This document shows positions 29,448 through 39,984 of a stretch of DNA of 64,000 nt, piece by piece. The notes beneath the pieces are model-generated. The model did not search any database and had not been told where the DNA came from. It saw nothing but the letters and a program-made list of their open reading frames with translations. A program made the position numbers and the translations under genes. Within the stretch, counting starts at the first letter, position 1. Each line of letters begins with the position of its first letter. Source of the DNA: Pantoea sp. (lineage in GTDB: Bacteria > Pseudomonadota > Gammaproteobacteria > Enterobacterales > Enterobacteriaceae); NCBI RefSeq assembly GCF_028283705.1, contig NZ_JAPWKD010000002.1:124001-188000 (forward strand), given 5' to 3'.

Positions 29448-30197
29448 TTACCCCTGCATCGCTACGCGCACGCGTTGCAGGTCTTCCGGGGTATCAACAC
29501 CCACGCTCGGCACGGTTTCCGCCACCGCAACGTGGATTTTTTCGCCGTACCACAACACACGCAGCTGCTCGAGCAGCTCAATCTGCTCAAGCGGGCAAGG
29601 TGCCCAGGCAATGTAGCGACGTATAAAGCCTGCACGATAAGCATAGATGCCAATATGACGCAGCAGCGTATCGCCAGCCTGTTCACGCGATTTCGCGTAA
29701 CGTTCACGATCCCAGGGAATAGTGGCGCGTGAGAAATAGAGCGCATAACCCCGTGCATCAGTCACCACTTTTACCGCATTGGGATTGAAGGCTTCTTCTG
29801 CATCGTGAATCGGCACTGCCAGGGTCGCCATCCCCGCTTCAGCCTGAGCGAGATTTGCCGCAACCTGACGCACAATGGCAGGCGGGATCATCGGCTCATC
29901 GCCCTGGACATTGACGATAATAGTGTCATCCGGGAACTGATATTTTTCAATCACTTCCGCCAGACGCTCGGTACCTGAATGATGGTCAGGGCTGGTCATG
30001 CAGACCTCACCACCAGCGGCTTCGACAGCGGCTGCCACGTCCGGATGGTCGGTGGCAACAATGACACGATCCGCACCGGATTCGCGTGCACGCTCCATCA
30101 CATGCACCACCATCGGTTTACCGAGAATATCCACCAGCGGTTTACCCGGCAGACGCGTTGAAGCATAACGCGCCGGAATAATGGCGACGAAACTCAT
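29448..30197 (-). CDS. kdsB: CMP-KDO synthetase (3-deoxy-manno-octulosonate cytidylyltransferase)
   Basis: Activates KDO with CTP for attachment to lipid A; essential for the LPS inner core. 249 residues (E. coli 248). N-terminal nucleotide-binding signature [20 protein letters not shown], then [41 protein letters not shown], and [13 protein letters not shown]. The ATG overlaps the ycaR stop by 4 bp, giving coupled translation. Cytoplasmic. Possibly ends at the hairpin that follows. Confidence 0.97.
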   Translation of the reverse strand: MSFVAIIPARYASTRLPGKPLVDILGKPMVVHVMERARESGADRVIVATDHPDVAAAVEAAGGEVCMTSPDHHSGTERLAEVIEKYQFPDDTIIVNVQGDEPMIPPAIVRQVAANLAQAEAGMATLAVPIHDAEEAFNPNAVKVVTDARGYALYFSRATIPWDRERYAKSREQAGDTLLRHIGIYAYRAGFIRRYIAWAPCPLEQIELLEQLRVLWYGEKIHVAVAETVPSVGVDTPEDLQRVRVAMQG

Positions 30198-30376
30198 GGA
30201 TGAATCTCTTCAACAGACAAGGTGCGTGCTTCGGTTTCCAGTAATACCGGAATGCCATCCCGCACCGGGAACGCCAGCCCATCAGGTTTGCAGATCAACT
30301 CCTGCTGCTCTTTGTTGTAGTACAGTTTTCCATTGCAAACCGGGCAAGCCACAATCTCAAGTAAACGGTGATCCAT
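30194..30376 (-). CDS. ycaR: Small Trm112-like protein YcaR
   Basis: 60-residue protein of the Trm112/UPF0434 family: [20 protein letters not shown] with Cys11 and Cys14 of a half zinc-ribbon, then a third cysteine in ELICKPDG and [12 protein letters not shown]. The fourth zinc-ligand cysteine of classic Trm112 is absent. In eukaryotes Trm112 activates methyltransferases; the bacterial role is unknown. A ribosome site (GGAG) precedes the ATG. It overlaps kdsB by 4 bp, so the two are co-expressed, as in E. coli. Confidence 0.93.
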   Translation of the reverse strand: MDHRLLEIVACPVCNGKLYYNKEQQELICKPDGLAFPVRDGIPVLLETEARTLSVEEIHP

Positions 30377-30451
30377 AATATCCTCCAGTGGATCGATGCG
30401 TCAGGCGGTTAGCATACCATAGCGCAGCGCCAGGCAACGTGCCGCAATCCA

Positions 30452-31669
30452 CTACTCGGTTAATATCCAGCGATCTGACCAGGCGGCGCGTAACGCTGCC
30501 GGAGCCTGCTCGATCACCACTTCACTGGCACCCTGCCAGTGCGCAAACCGCGAGATGGCGCGCTTTACATCGCTGATAAAGCCAGCCGTCACACGCACAC
30601 CCTCTTCCAGCCAAAATGATCGGATCACCAGTTGCTGCGCCTGGCGGTCCATTTTTGCATCCAGCCGCCCTTTCAGGCTGCCGCGATGCAAAATAGGCAA
30701 CACGAAATAACCGTATTTACGCTTTTCTGCCGGGGTATAGCATTCGATACGGTAGTCAAAATTGAACAGTTCCAGCGCCCGACGGCGATCCCATACCACC
30801 GGATCAAAGGGTGACAACAGCGCGGTATGGGTCGCAGGCTGCGGTTTCTCCAGTTGTGGCAAGAGATCACGATGCAACCACATGTCGCCCAGTTGCTCAA
30901 CCTGTACTGGCACGATATCGCCTCGAGCCTCAGCCTCCGCCAGCCAGGGTTGTAGCGCTACGCGTTTCAGACGGTAATAATCGGCCAGCCACGCGGGACG
31001 GAAAATCCCCAGGCTGCGCGCGCTGTGGTTCAGCATACTTACCACGGCATCGTCTTCACTCAATGCATGCTGTCCATCATCCCAGTCCGGCATCACGCGC
31101 TGGTGCAGGTCATACACCCGCTGAAAATTACGCCGTTCCACCACCATCAGTTCACCGGCGCTGAACAAATTTTCCAGATGGCGTTTATGCGGTTTCCACG
31201 CCCACCAGCCCGGTTTACTCTGCTTATCCGCCACAAAATCGGCGGCGCGTACGGGCCCGTTGGCATTGATATGCTCCAGCAAGTCCGAAATTTCCTGCTG
31301 ATGATCCGCTACCCACTGCGCATTGTATTTCCAGCCCAGACGTGAAGGATCAAGCATGCGATGGCGCAATAGCGAATAATCTTCGCGGGGAATAAAACAG
31401 GCTTCATGCGCCCAGTATTCAAATAGCGCCCCCGCAGCCAGCGTCTCTTCCAGCCAATTAATCGGGTAATCGCCCAGCCGGCTAAACAACACCAGATACG
31501 GGCTGCGCGCCACGACATTGATGGTATCGATTTGCAGCAGCGACATCTGCCGAATGGTGGCGTGAATATCGGCAAAACGCGCCCGGCGTTTCGGCGGCCT
31601 TAGCAGGCCCTGGGCGGCAAGATGAAGGTGACGGGCAGTGGCTAAAGAAAGGGAGTCCGCGTGGGTCAT
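30452..31669 (-). CDS. ycaQ: Interstrand-crosslink DNA glycosylase YcaQ
   Basis: Removes alkylated bases and unhooks DNA interstrand crosslinks such as those from nitrogen mustards. 405 residues (E. coli 410) of the HTH_42 winged-helix family. The catalytic Q-x-D motif is intact: Gln46-Ile47-Asp48 in MSLLQIDTINVVARSPYLVL. Other family features: EYWAHEACFIPREDY, KPHKRHLENLFSAGELMV, ERRNFQRVYDL, LLSPFDPVVWDRRRALELF and KYGYFVLPILHRG. It starts 21 bp after the lpxK stop on the same strand, so it may be read from the msbA-lpxK unit. Confidence 0.93.
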   Translation of the reverse strand: MTHADSLSLATARHLHLAAQGLLRPPKRRARFADIHATIRQMSLLQIDTINVVARSPYLVLFSRLGDYPINWLEETLAAGALFEYWAHEACFIPREDYSLLRHRMLDPSRLGWKYNAQWVADHQQEISDLLEHINANGPVRAADFVADKQSKPGWWAWKPHKRHLENLFSAGELMVVERRNFQRVYDLHQRVMPDWDDGQHALSEDDAVVSMLNHSARSLGIFRPAWLADYYRLKRVALQPWLAEAEARGDIVPVQVEQLGDMWLHRDLLPQLEKPQPATHTALLSPFDPVVWDRRRALELFNFDYRIECYTPAEKRKYGYFVLPILHRGSLKGRLDAKMDRQAQQLVIRSFWLEEGVRVTAGFISDVKRAISRFAHWQGASEVVIEQAPAALRAAWSDRWILTE

Positions 31670-31690
31670 AACTCAGTTTCCCTCCAGAAA

Positions 31691-32692
31691 CTAGCGCGGC
31701 TGTGAATGACGCGCTGTGAGACAAAGCTGCGTAATGTCATCCAGCAGCGCGGGCAGCGCCGCGCCGGACAGATGGGCATCAACGGGTAAATACCACCAGT
31801 TTTCACCGGCAAAAGTCCGGCACTTAACGGCATCTTTCTCCGTCATCAACAGACATTGCCCTTTCTGGATCAAACTGTTCAGTTCCGCCTGGCTATAGGC
31901 ATGATGATCGGCAAAGGCCACTTCGGCAATCGGCTGTAGCCCCTGTTGTTTCAGGGTAGTGAAGAAACGCGGCGGATGTCCGATACCGGCCATCGCCACC
32001 ACCGGAGGTAACTGATCCAGCGTGGCGCTTTGTCCCGTGACCAGATTAATGGCCATGCCGGGTTGCAGCGTCATGGCAATTTCCCGCCCTGTGGCTTCTC
32101 CACCATTGACGATAACCGCATCAACCTGCTCAAGACGCGAAGCGCGCTCCCGCATCGGCCCGGCCGGTAACCACCAGCCGTTACCAAAGCGGCGCACACC
32201 ATCGACCACCACCACCTCACGATCGCGCTGCAAGGCGTAGTGCTGCAAACCATCATCGGTGATGATCACATCCAGCGATTGTTGGGCCAGTAACGCTTCA
32301 ACGGCAGCACGCCGCTGCGGGGCTACCGCCACCGGTACCTGGGTGCGTTGCGCAATCAAAACCGGCTCATCACCCGCCTGCCCGGTGGGCGTTTCTGCGC
32401 TGACCAGCAATGGATAGCTTTCTGCTTTACCACCGTAACCACGGGAGACTACACCCGGACGCAGGCCACGTTGTTGCAATGCCTGCACCAGCCAGATAAC
32501 CACCGGTGTTTTGCCGTTGCCTCCTGCCGTCAGGTTGCCAACCACAATCACCGGACAGGGCGCACGCCAGCTTTTACGCCAGCCGCGCTGGAAACTGAGG
32601 CGAATCAGCCAGCTGATGGCCCCATACAACAGACTGAGCGGCCATAACAGCAGCCATAATGGCGATCGCCCACTCCAGATGCGTTCAATCAT
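31691..32692 (-). CDS. lpxK: Tetraacyldisaccharide 4'-kinase
   Basis: Phosphorylates the 4' position of the lipid A precursor at the inner leaflet, the sixth Raetz-pathway step. 333 residues. An N-terminal membrane-associated helix ([20 protein letters not shown]), then the P-loop [15 protein letters not shown] (Walker A about 52-62), VVSRGYGGK, and [17 protein letters not shown]. Its ATG overlaps the msbA stop by 4 bp, coupling lipid A phosphorylation with lipid A export, as in E. coli. Confidence 0.97.
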   Translation of the reverse strand: MIERIWSGRSPLWLLLWPLSLLYGAISWLIRLSFQRGWRKSWRAPCPVIVVGNLTAGGNGKTPVVIWLVQALQQRGLRPGVVSRGYGGKAESYPLLVSAETPTGQAGDEPVLIAQRTQVPVAVAPQRRAAVEALLAQQSLDVIITDDGLQHYALQRDREVVVVDGVRRFGNGWWLPAGPMRERASRLEQVDAVIVNGGEATGREIAMTLQPGMAINLVTGQSATLDQLPPVVAMAGIGHPPRFFTTLKQQGLQPIAEVAFADHHAYSQAELNSLIQKGQCLLMTEKDAVKCRTFAGENWWYLPVDAHLSGAALPALLDDITQLCLTARHSQPR

Positions 32693-34440
32693 TGGCCAAA
32701 CTGGAGCTTGTGAAGTTGGGCATAAGCACCTTTCTGCGCCAGCAGCACCTCGTGCGTACCACGCTCAACGATACGGCCATCTTCAACCACCACAATTTCA
32801 TCGGCTTTTTCGATGGTAGAAAGGCGGTGGGCAATCACCAGTGAAGTGCGATTTTTCTGCAACTCGTCCAGTGCCGATTGAATCGCGCGTTCGGACTCGG
32901 TATCCAGTGCCGAGGTGGCCTCATCGAGGATCAGGATCGGACAATCACGCAGCAAAGCACGGGCAATGGCGATACGCTGACGCTGACCACCGGAAAGCAG
33001 CACCCCATTTTCACCGATAACTGTATCGAGACCGTTATCCATTTTCTTAATGAAATCCATGGCATGGGCCATCGTCGCCGCACGCTCAATCTCTTCACGG
33101 CTGTATTGTTCATTGCGCGCATAAGCAATGTTGTTGGCGATGGTGTCATTGAACAGATGGACATTTTGCGACACCAGCGCCACCTGATTACGTAATGAAC
33201 TCAAGGTGTACTCCCGCAAATCGTGACCATCCAGCAGGATTTCACCTTGCTGAATATCGTAAAAACGGGTCAACAGGCTTGCCATGGTGGATTTACCAGA
33301 CCCAGAGCGGCCAACCAGCGCCACCGTTTTTCCCGCAGGCAGCGACAGATTGATATCGCGTAACGCCGGAATATCACGGCCTGGATAAGTAAAGGTCACG
33401 TTGCGGAACTCGACATCACCTTTAGCACGACCCAGTTCACGCTTGCCGTTATCACATTCCTGCTCGCTATCGAGAATGCTGAATAATGTCTGGCAGGCTG
33501 CCATACCACGCTGGAACTGCGCATTGACGTTAGTCAGTGATTTCAGCGGACGCATCAGCGCGATCATCGAGGAGAACACCACGGTGATGGTACCGGCGGT
33601 TAACGTCGCCATGACGCTTGGGAAGCTGGCGGCATACAGCACGAATGCCAGAGCCAGAGAAGCAATCAGCTGAATAACCGGATCAGAAATAGATGAAGCG
33701 GATACCAGTTTCATGCCCTGCTGACGCATCTTATTGCTGACACGGCCGAAACGCTCTGACTCCACTTCCTGACCACCGAAAATCAGCACTTCTTTGTGCC
33801 CTTTGAGCATCTGTTCTGCACTGGTCGTCACCTGCCCCATGGTGTTCTGCATGGTTTTGCTGATATTACGGAAGCGTTTTGAGACGTTACGAATCGCGAA
33901 TGACACAATCGGCGCCAGCAGGATGAGGATCAAAGACAGCTGCCAGCTGTAGTAGAACATCATAATGAACAGGCCAATGATTGACGCCCCTTCACGCACC
34001 ACCGTGACCAGCGCACTGGATGATGATGAAGCGACCTGCTCAGAATCATAGGTAATACGGGACAACAGCGTACCGGTGGATTGCTGGTCGAAGAAGGCAA
34101 CCGGCATCCCCATCATATGGCTAAACAGGCGACGGCGCATATTCATCACCACATTGCCTGAAACCCATGAAATACAGTAGCTTGAAATATAGCTGGTCAC
34201 GCCGCGGATAAGCATTAAGCCAATTACCGCCAGCGGCATCCACAGCAGTACGGATTTGTCAGCTTTACCGAAGCCATCATCCAGTAAAGGTTTCAACAGG
34301 GAGAGCATTAAAGTATCGCCTGCCGCATTGAGTATCAGCGCCACAGCAGACACGAATAAGCCAGCTTTGTGGGGCGCAATCATCGGCCAGAGTCGGCGAA
34401 ATGTCTGCCACGTTGAGAGATCTTTGTCTTGATGCATCAT
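32689..34440 (-). CDS. msbA: Lipid A flippase MsbA (ABC exporter)
   Basis: Homodimeric half-transporter that flips lipid A-core across the inner membrane before Lpt transport. 583 residues from the first of two adjacent ATGs; from the second (34437) the length is 582, as in E. coli, and either could be used because neither has a strong ribosome site. Six-helix membrane domain (to about 330), with [16 protein letters not shown] coupling segment near its end, then the nucleotide-binding domain: Walker [10 protein letters not shown] (near 377), LSGGQRQR, Walker [12 protein letters not shown], switch histidine in [10 protein letters not shown]. 31 bp after the comEC-like gene and 4-bp overlap with lpxK. 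Confidence 0.97.
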   Translation of the reverse strand: MMHQDKDLSTWQTFRRLWPMIAPHKAGLFVSAVALILNAAGDTLMLSLLKPLLDDGFGKADKSVLLWMPLAVIGLMLIRGVTSYISSYCISWVSGNVVMNMRRRLFSHMMGMPVAFFDQQSTGTLLSRITYDSEQVASSSSSALVTVVREGASIIGLFIMMFYYSWQLSLILILLAPIVSFAIRNVSKRFRNISKTMQNTMGQVTTSAEQMLKGHKEVLIFGGQEVESERFGRVSNKMRQQGMKLVSASSISDPVIQLIASLALAFVLYAASFPSVMATLTAGTITVVFSSMIALMRPLKSLTNVNAQFQRGMAACQTLFSILDSEQECDNGKRELGRAKGDVEFRNVTFTYPGRDIPALRDINLSLPAGKTVALVGRSGSGKSTMASLLTRFYDIQQGEILLDGHDLREYTLSSLRNQVALVSQNVHLFNDTIANNIAYARNEQYSREEIERAATMAHAMDFIKKMDNGLDTVIGENGVLLSGGQRQRIAIARALLRDCPILILDEATSALDTESERAIQSALDELQKNRTSLVIAHRLSTIEKADEIVVVEDGRIVERGTHEVLLAQKGAYAQLHKLQFGQ

Positions 34441-34471
34441 TTATTCACGCTGTTTGAAATAGCCGCTCATT

Positions 34472-36730
34472 CTACCTGGATTCACGTTTGACGCCAAACC
34501 ACTGATGATACCAGCGGGGCATTATTTGCTCTCTTAAACCCTTAATCTGCCAATCACCTGCATTAATCGCGATGTGAATCTGTCCTGATTGCGCAGTGTC
34601 ATACCAAAGATATCCATTCTGGCGGTAAGCATCGACTACCGTTTTGGCTGGCATTCGCCAGGCGTTGTAGCGCGCCACCGAGGCAATCGCTACCCTGCCT
34701 GCGACATTGCGTAACAGCAACGCACTGGAGGATGTGCGGCTGCCATGATGCGGCACTTGCAGGATGGTCGAGGCCAGCGCCTGCTTTTGCTGCGTCACCA
34801 ATTGTCTTTCCGCTTCCAGCTCAATATCCCCGGTTAACAACAGGCTGACTTTGCCATCATCAACGCGCACCACACAGGAATCATTATTTTCCCCCCGGGT
34901 GGCCCCCCGGGGTGGCCATAACACGTTAAAACGTAACTTACCCCAAAGCCACGTCTCCCCCTGAAAACAGGGGAGATGGTGAGTCTCGGGCAGAGCGCTG
35001 CGCACCGATGTCTCAGGCATAGCGGCAACAATCGAGTCCAGTCCACCACGATGGTCCAGATGCTTATGACTCAGCATCACTGCACGGAGCGTTTTGTTTT
35101 TACGCTGCAGCCAGGGAAGTATGACACGATTACCGGCATCGCCCTGGTTCCAGCGTGGTCCGGTGTCATACAGCACCGCTTCATCCCCCTGGGTGATAAC
35201 CACCGCCAGCCCATGCCCTACGTCGATCATGTCAATTTGCCATTCTTCACGCGGCGTATTGCTACGCCAGATCAATAGAGCAACCGCGATGCTGCAACAC
35301 TGTACAGGTGCGCGATAAAGGATCCCGCTACGCCAGGCTAATGTCCCGCCCCATAGCAAACCCATCGCTGGCAATGCCTCTCCCCAGGCCAGCCAGCCCG
35401 GAGGAAGCCACGCCAGCCCCTGCATCACCTTATGAACCGACTGGTCAGCCAGCCACCACAAACTACTGGATAACGGTACTACTGGTACCAGCATCGCCAG
35501 CAATATCAGCGGCACAGAGATAAAAGAGATGACTGGTACAGCTAGCAGATTTGCCAGCAATGCACTGATACTGATGCCCTGAAACAGAAATATTTGCAAT
35601 GGTGCCATCAGCAACATCATGCCCAACTGCAAATGCAGCAGCTGCAACACTATCCAGCGACGCCGGGTGCGGAAACCCACCGGTAATGCGAACCAGTGAT
35701 ACCAGATGAGCAATACCGCTACCGCCAGTGCTGAAAGCCAAAAACTCTCGGATAAGACGGTGAGAGGATCAACAAAGAGCAGCAGCCCAACGCATAATGT
35801 CCATACCTGCCAGCCATTTAACTGCCAGCCTACAATACGTAATACTATCCAAAGTGTGAGAGCCAGCATCGCTCGTTGTGCAGGGGGATGACTGCCGGAT
35901 ACCCAGCAGTAAATTGCCGCCGTTAACCCACTCGCTATCAAAGGAAACATATAGTTAATGCGTCTGGCGGGGAAAAAAATCTGCAGCATGCGTGCAAGTA
36001 TCCAGCCGACACTCGCCGCCAGCGCGATATGCATACCCGAAATAGCCATCAGGTGCGCAGTTCCCGTCTCGCGCAATAACCGCCGCTGTTCTTCGGTCAT
36101 CGCATCGCGCATACCAAATGCCAGAGCCTGCACAATGGCTGGGGACTTCATCTGCGCGAATGCGGGCAAGTGGTATTGAATCAGGCGTGATCGCCAGCTA
36201 CATGCCTTGTTCATTTCCTGACGCCGAATGATGGTTCCCTGCAACGGCGTATGTTGTGCTACGGCAAAACGTTGTAAATCAAACTCTCCCTCATTGAGCC
36301 GGGCATGAACAGGGCGTAAGCGAAGCTGCATCTGCCAGCGCTGTCCTGCACAGAACGGCTCTCCCTCGCCATTATCGTTAAGTGTGGCGAATATCGGGGG
36401 AAACTGATAGCGCCCATCAATTTGCAGCAATTGGATCTTCAGCTGTTTGTTGTCTTCACGCACATCGGTGACCCGCACAATAGCATTCACCGGTGCCCTG
36501 GTCAGAAGGTCAATACTGGCAGTCATCTGACGGGCTTCGGCCAGCGCCCACAGCATCAGTAGCAAAACGGGTGCAGCAATGCGCAATGAAGGGAGCGGCT
36601 GCAACCTTAGCAGCAAAGCAGCCATGGCTATCACCAACAGGATGCCATCACCTGGCAGTTGTGGCAGAAAACCTAAAGGCAACGCAGCAGGGATCATTAA
36701 CCCTGCCAACACAATCCATGTGGTCGGCAT
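34472..36730 (-). CDS. ycaI: ComEC/Rec2-family DNA-uptake channel protein (YcaI)
   Basis: Inner-membrane protein of the ComEC family, which carries single-stranded DNA into the cytoplasm in competent bacteria. 752 residues, full length for the family. Layout: N-terminal membrane anchors and an OB-like periplasmic part, the Competence domain with multiple spans (GTAHLMAISGMHIALAAS is a family hallmark), and a C-terminal metallo-beta-lactamase-like domain (DVGHGLAVVI, LSHKHLDHRGG with HxHxDH intact, LLTGDIELEAE, VPHHGSRTSS). No other competence gene is in the window. Whether this organism takes up DNA is unknown. Upstream of msbA, probably in the same transcript. Confidence 0.92.
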   Translation of the reverse strand: MPTTWIVLAGLMIPAALPLGFLPQLPGDGILLVIAMAALLLRLQPLPSLRIAAPVLLLMLWALAEARQMTASIDLLTRAPVNAIVRVTDVREDNKQLKIQLLQIDGRYQFPPIFATLNDNGEGEPFCAGQRWQMQLRLRPVHARLNEGEFDLQRFAVAQHTPLQGTIIRRQEMNKACSWRSRLIQYHLPAFAQMKSPAIVQALAFGMRDAMTEEQRRLLRETGTAHLMAISGMHIALAASVGWILARMLQIFFPARRINYMFPLIASGLTAAIYCWVSGSHPPAQRAMLALTLWIVLRIVGWQLNGWQVWTLCVGLLLFVDPLTVLSESFWLSALAVAVLLIWYHWFALPVGFRTRRRWIVLQLLHLQLGMMLLMAPLQIFLFQGISISALLANLLAVPVISFISVPLILLAMLVPVVPLSSSLWWLADQSVHKVMQGLAWLPPGWLAWGEALPAMGLLWGGTLAWRSGILYRAPVQCCSIAVALLIWRSNTPREEWQIDMIDVGHGLAVVITQGDEAVLYDTGPRWNQGDAGNRVILPWLQRKNKTLRAVMLSHKHLDHRGGLDSIVAAMPETSVRSALPETHHLPCFQGETWLWGKLRFNVLWPPRGATRGENNDSCVVRVDDGKVSLLLTGDIELEAERQLVTQQKQALASTILQVPHHGSRTSSSALLLRNVAGRVAIASVARYNAWRMPAKTVVDAYRQNGYLWYDTAQSGQIHIAINAGDWQIKGLREQIMPRWYHQWFGVKRESR

Positions 36731-36884
36731 CTTTCTTCTCCGTGAAAGGAGAAAAGAGTGTGCCAGAACTGGCGGTTTTTCTATTGAAGTGAATGGGTGT
36801 TTTCTGCGTCAGCTTCCGGGAAATCGTCGAGTTTGCAGCGGTATGACATCTTTTCTGAAGCGCGCTCGCCGGAGCTATTCAGGC

Positions 36885-36916
36885 AAAAAAAAAACGACAC
36901 CAGAAGGTGTCGTTTT
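36885..36916 (-). terminator. Rho-independent terminator of ihfB
   Basis: On the minus strand AAAACGACACC / GGTGTCGTTTT forms an 11-bp stem with a four-base loop followed by six further T residues, 18 bp after the ihfB stop. Confidence 0.92.
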
Positions 36917-36933
36917 CAATGTTCGGTAACGGC

Positions 36934-37218
36934 TTAGCCGTAAATGTTCGCACGGTCACGCAATTCTTTGCCCGGCTTGAAGTGAGGAACGTATTTACCT
37001 TCCAGATCAACTTTGTCACCCGTTTTCGGGTTACGTCCGGTGCGCGGTGCGCGGTAGTGCAAAGAAAAGCTGCCGAATCCCCGGATTTCAATGCGCTCGC
37101 CCTGTGCCAACGTTGTGGCCATATGCTCGAGCATCTCTTTGACCGCATCCTCAACGACTTTCGCCGGAATATGAGTATGCTGGCCAGCAAGTCTTTCAAT
37201 CAGTTCTGACTTGGTCAT
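36934..37218 (-). CDS. ihfB: Integration host factor, beta subunit
   Basis: With IhfA forms the IHF heterodimer that binds specific sites and bends DNA by about 160 degrees; needed in recombination, replication and many promoters. 94 residues, as in E. coli. It opens [20 protein letters not shown]; the DNA-clamping arm is [20 protein letters not shown], with the intercalating proline in the NPKTG loop. Ribosome site GGAGG before the ATG. It follows rpsA by 86 bp on the same strand, as in E. coli, and has a strong terminator. Confidence 0.98.
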   Translation of the reverse strand: MTKSELIERLAGQHTHIPAKVVEDAVKEMLEHMATTLAQGERIEIRGFGSFSLHYRAPRTGRNPKTGDKVDLEGKYVPHFKPGKELRDRANIYG

Positions 37219-37268
37219 GTAACCTCCGGTTAATCCCTGTTTGGAAAGGTATGACAGCTTTTACCGAA

Positions 37269-37292
37269 ACCGGGTAGCTTACGCCACCCGGT
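37269..37292 (-). terminator. Hairpin between rpsA and ihfB
   Basis: ACCGGGT pairs with ACCCGGT across a ten-base loop 12 bp after the rpsA stop; a short TTTCGG follows on the minus strand. It could partly end rpsA mRNA while letting some read into ihfB. Confidence 0.45.
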
Positions 37293-37304
37293 GCCTCGGG
37301 TCGA

Positions 37305-38978
37305 TTACTCGCCTTTAGCCGCTTTGAACGCTTCAGCCATAGCGTTAGAGAAGTTGCCTTCTTCCTGTTTGGTGTTAACAGTGTTGATAGCTTCTTTCTC
37401 ATCAGCCTGGTCTTTCGCACGGACAGACAGACTTACAACGCGGTTCTTACGGTCAACGCCGGTGAATTTAGCTTCAACGTCGTCACCAACACTCAGAACC
37501 AGAGTTGCGTCTTCGATACGGTCCAGTGAAGCTTCAGAAGCGCGCAGGTAACCTTCTACGCCATCAGCTAATTCTACTGTAGCACCTTTCGCGTCAACTG
37601 CAGTGACTTTACCAGTCACGATAGCGCCTTTCTTGTTCAGGGTGATGTAGTTGTTGAACGGATCTTCAGCCAACTGTTTCACGCCCAGAGAGATGCGCTC
37701 ACGCTCTGCATCAACCTGCAGTACAACGGCAGCGATTTCGTCGCCTTTTTTGTACTCACGAACGGCTTCTTCGCCAGTCGCGTTCCAGGAGATGTCAGAC
37801 AGGTGAACCAGACCGTCGATGCCGCCGTCCAGGCCGATGAAGATACCGAAGTCAGTGATTGACTTGATTTTACCTTCAACGCGGTCACCCTTGTTGTGGG
37901 TCTCAGCGAACTGCTGCCATGGGTTAGATTTGCACTGCTTCAGACCCAGGGAGATACGACGACGCTCTTCGTCGATGTCCAGAACCATAACTTCAACCAC
38001 GTCGCCCACGTTAACAACTTTAGACGGGTGGATGTTTTTGTTGGTCCAGTCCATTTCAGAAACGTGTACCAGACCTTCAACGCCTTCTTCGATTTCTACG
38101 AAGCAGCCGTAATCAGTCAGGTTGGTTACACGACCGGTCAGCTTGGTGCCTTCCGGATAGCGCTTAGCGATAGCTACCCACGGATCTTCGCCCAGCTGTT
38201 TCAGGCCCAGAGATACACGGGTACGTTCGCGGTCGAACTTCAGCACTTTAACAGTGATTTCGTCGCCCACGTTGACGATTTCGCTCGGATGCTTAACGCG
38301 TTTCCAGGCCATGTCAGTGATGTGCAGCAGGCCGTCAACGCCGCCCAGGTCCACGAATGCGCCGTAGTCAGTGAGGTTCTTAACGATACCTTTGACTTCC
38401 ATGCCTTCCTGCAGGTTTTCCAGCAGCTGATCACGTTCAGCGCTGTTTTCAGATTCGATAACTGCGCGGCGAGAAACCACCACGTTGTTACGTTTCTGAT
38501 CAAGCTTGATTACTTTGAATTCAAGCTCTTTGCCTTCCAGGTGCAGAGTGTCGCGAACCGGACGTACGTCTACCAGTGAACCCGGCAGGAACGCACGAAT
38601 ACCATTCAGCTCAACAGTGAAGCCACCTTTAACTTTGCCGTTGATAACACCGGTAACAGTTTCAGCGTCTTCGTAAGCTTTTTCCAGCGTGATCCAAGCT
38701 TCGTGACGTTTAGCTTTTTCACGGGACAGCAGGGTTTCACCGAAGCCGTCTTCTACTGCGTCCAGAGCAACGTCAACTTCGTCGCCCACCTGGATTTCCA
38801 GTTCGCCAGCTGCGTTCTTGAACTGCTCTGCAGGGATTGCAGATTCAGATTTCAGACCCGCATCAACCAGGACTACGTCTTTGTCGATAGAAACAACGAC
38901 GCCACGAACGATGGAACCCGGACGGGTTTCGATTTCTTTCAGGGACTCTTCAAAGAGTTGAGCAAAAGATTCAGTCAT
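37305..38978 (-). CDS. rpsA: 30S ribosomal protein S1
   Basis: Largest ribosomal protein; brings mRNA, especially structured or weak-SD mRNA, to the 30S subunit. 557 residues, six S1 RNA-binding repeats (for example [60 protein letters not shown]); the first two bind the ribosome. The start is [20 protein letters not shown]. The 5' region has no strong Shine-Dalgarno, only GAAG motifs (TGAAGAATCCTGAAGATT), as in other enterobacterial rpsA leaders, where S1 represses its own translation. 123 bp downstream of cmk; strong-expression codon use. Confidence 0.98.
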   Translation of the reverse strand: MTESFAQLFEESLKEIETRPGSIVRGVVVSIDKDVVLVDAGLKSESAIPAEQFKNAAGELEIQVGDEVDVALDAVEDGFGETLLSREKAKRHEAWITLEKAYEDAETVTGVINGKVKGGFTVELNGIRAFLPGSLVDVRPVRDTLHLEGKELEFKVIKLDQKRNNVVVSRRAVIESENSAERDQLLENLQEGMEVKGIVKNLTDYGAFVDLGGVDGLLHITDMAWKRVKHPSEIVNVGDEITVKVLKFDRERTRVSLGLKQLGEDPWVAIAKRYPEGTKLTGRVTNLTDYGCFVEIEEGVEGLVHVSEMDWTNKNIHPSKVVNVGDVVEVMVLDIDEERRRISLGLKQCKSNPWQQFAETHNKGDRVEGKIKSITDFGIFIGLDGGIDGLVHLSDISWNATGEEAVREYKKGDEIAAVVLQVDAERERISLGVKQLAEDPFNNYITLNKKGAIVTGKVTAVDAKGATVELADGVEGYLRASEASLDRIEDATLVLSVGDDVEAKFTGVDRKNRVVSLSVRAKDQADEKEAINTVNTKQEEGNFSNAMAEAFKAAKGE

Positions 38979-39101
38979 ATTGATAATCTTCAGGATTCTT
39001 CAATTTAACGTCCACCTGACGTCATTGTCGGATGGGGTTGTTTCACATGCCCGGCACCGGATCCGTGGTACAGGGTTATAACAATTCGGTTGCCGAAAAG
39101 A

Positions 39102-39782
39102 TTAAATGCCCAGCTTCTGGCGGGCATAATCAAGTGCTTTTTCAATCACTTGCTCAATGGACATACTGGTTGAATCCAGCACCAGAGCATCATTTGCAGG
39201 CACTAAAGGGGCGATGGCGCGGTTACGATCGCGGTCGTCGCGTTCCTTTATCTCGGCTAAAAGGCGATCAAAGTTAACACTAAAGCCCTTCTCCTGCAAC
39301 TGTAGCATACGGCGATGAGCACGCTCTTCTGAACTGGCATCAAGAAAGATTTTTACTGGTGCATCCGGGAAGACAACGGTTCCCATATCGCGACCATCAG
39401 CAATTAATCCAGGTTCCTCACGGAACGCCCGTTGACGACGCAACAGCGCCTCACGCACACGCGGAAATGCCGCCACACGTGATGCCGTGTTGCTGACTTC
39501 CTGGGTGCGGATTTCCCCGGTGACATCTTCCCCTTCAAGGATCACTTGCATCTCACCCTCAACGGAGAGAAAGCGCACATCAAGATGCGCAGCCATCGGT
39601 ACCAGCGCTTCTTCAGACTCAATATTCACCTGGTGGTGAAGCGCAGCCAATGCCAGTACGCGGTAAATAGCGCCAGAATCCAGCAAGTGCCACTGCAACG
39701 ACTCCGCCATCGCTTTGCACAAGGTCCCCTTCCCTGCACCACTGGGCCCATCGATGGTAATAACCGGGGCGATTGCCGTCAT
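39102..39782 (-). CDS. cmk: Cytidylate kinase
   Basis: Phosphorylates CMP and dCMP to the diphosphates. 226 residues (E. coli 227). P-loop [13 protein letters not shown] (12-20), a CMP-binding insert typical of the bacterial enzyme (residues ~40-105), [20 protein letters not shown], and the lid [27 protein letters not shown] precedes the ATG. Upstream of rpsA, as in E. coli. The E. coli gene ycaL, which lies between aroA and cmk there, is missing here. Confidence 0.98.
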   Translation of the reverse strand: MTAIAPVITIDGPSGAGKGTLCKAMAESLQWHLLDSGAIYRVLALAALHHQVNIESEEALVPMAAHLDVRFLSVEGEMQVILEGEDVTGEIRTQEVSNTASRVAAFPRVREALLRRQRAFREEPGLIADGRDMGTVVFPDAPVKIFLDASSEERAHRRMLQLQEKGFSVNFDRLLAEIKERDDRDRNRAIAPLVPANDALVLDSTSMSIEQVIEKALDYARQKLGI

Positions 39783-39952
39783 TGTCTTCTCCTGTTGCTG
39801 GATGCGTATTTTCAGCCTGCACGGCTGTCTGGATTGCGCGGCATTATACGCTGCCCGCGCGAGGTTCGTTACCCCTTAGCGCAGACAGTGTTATAAATTT
39901 GAACAGAATCGGAGGAATTTGTGGCAACTCAGGGCCAGCAGAAAGCAGAGTG

Positions 39953-39975
39953 ACCCGGTACATGATGTACCGGGT
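39953..39975. terminator. Perfect 23-bp palindrome after aroA
   Basis: ACCCGGTACAT-G-ATGTACCGGGT, ten bases after the aroA stop. With a one-base centre it cannot form an ordinary tetraloop hairpin without opening the inner pairs, and no T-run follows on either strand. It may be a transcription end with help from Rho, or a protein-binding palindrome. Confidence 0.45.
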
Positions 39976-39984
39976 TGCTACGCA

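Noticed and set aside
34472..36730. Evidence for a natural-competence locus
   Set aside because: Only the ComEC relative is present, in its ordinary place beside msbA; no pilin, ComEA or DprA gene is near.
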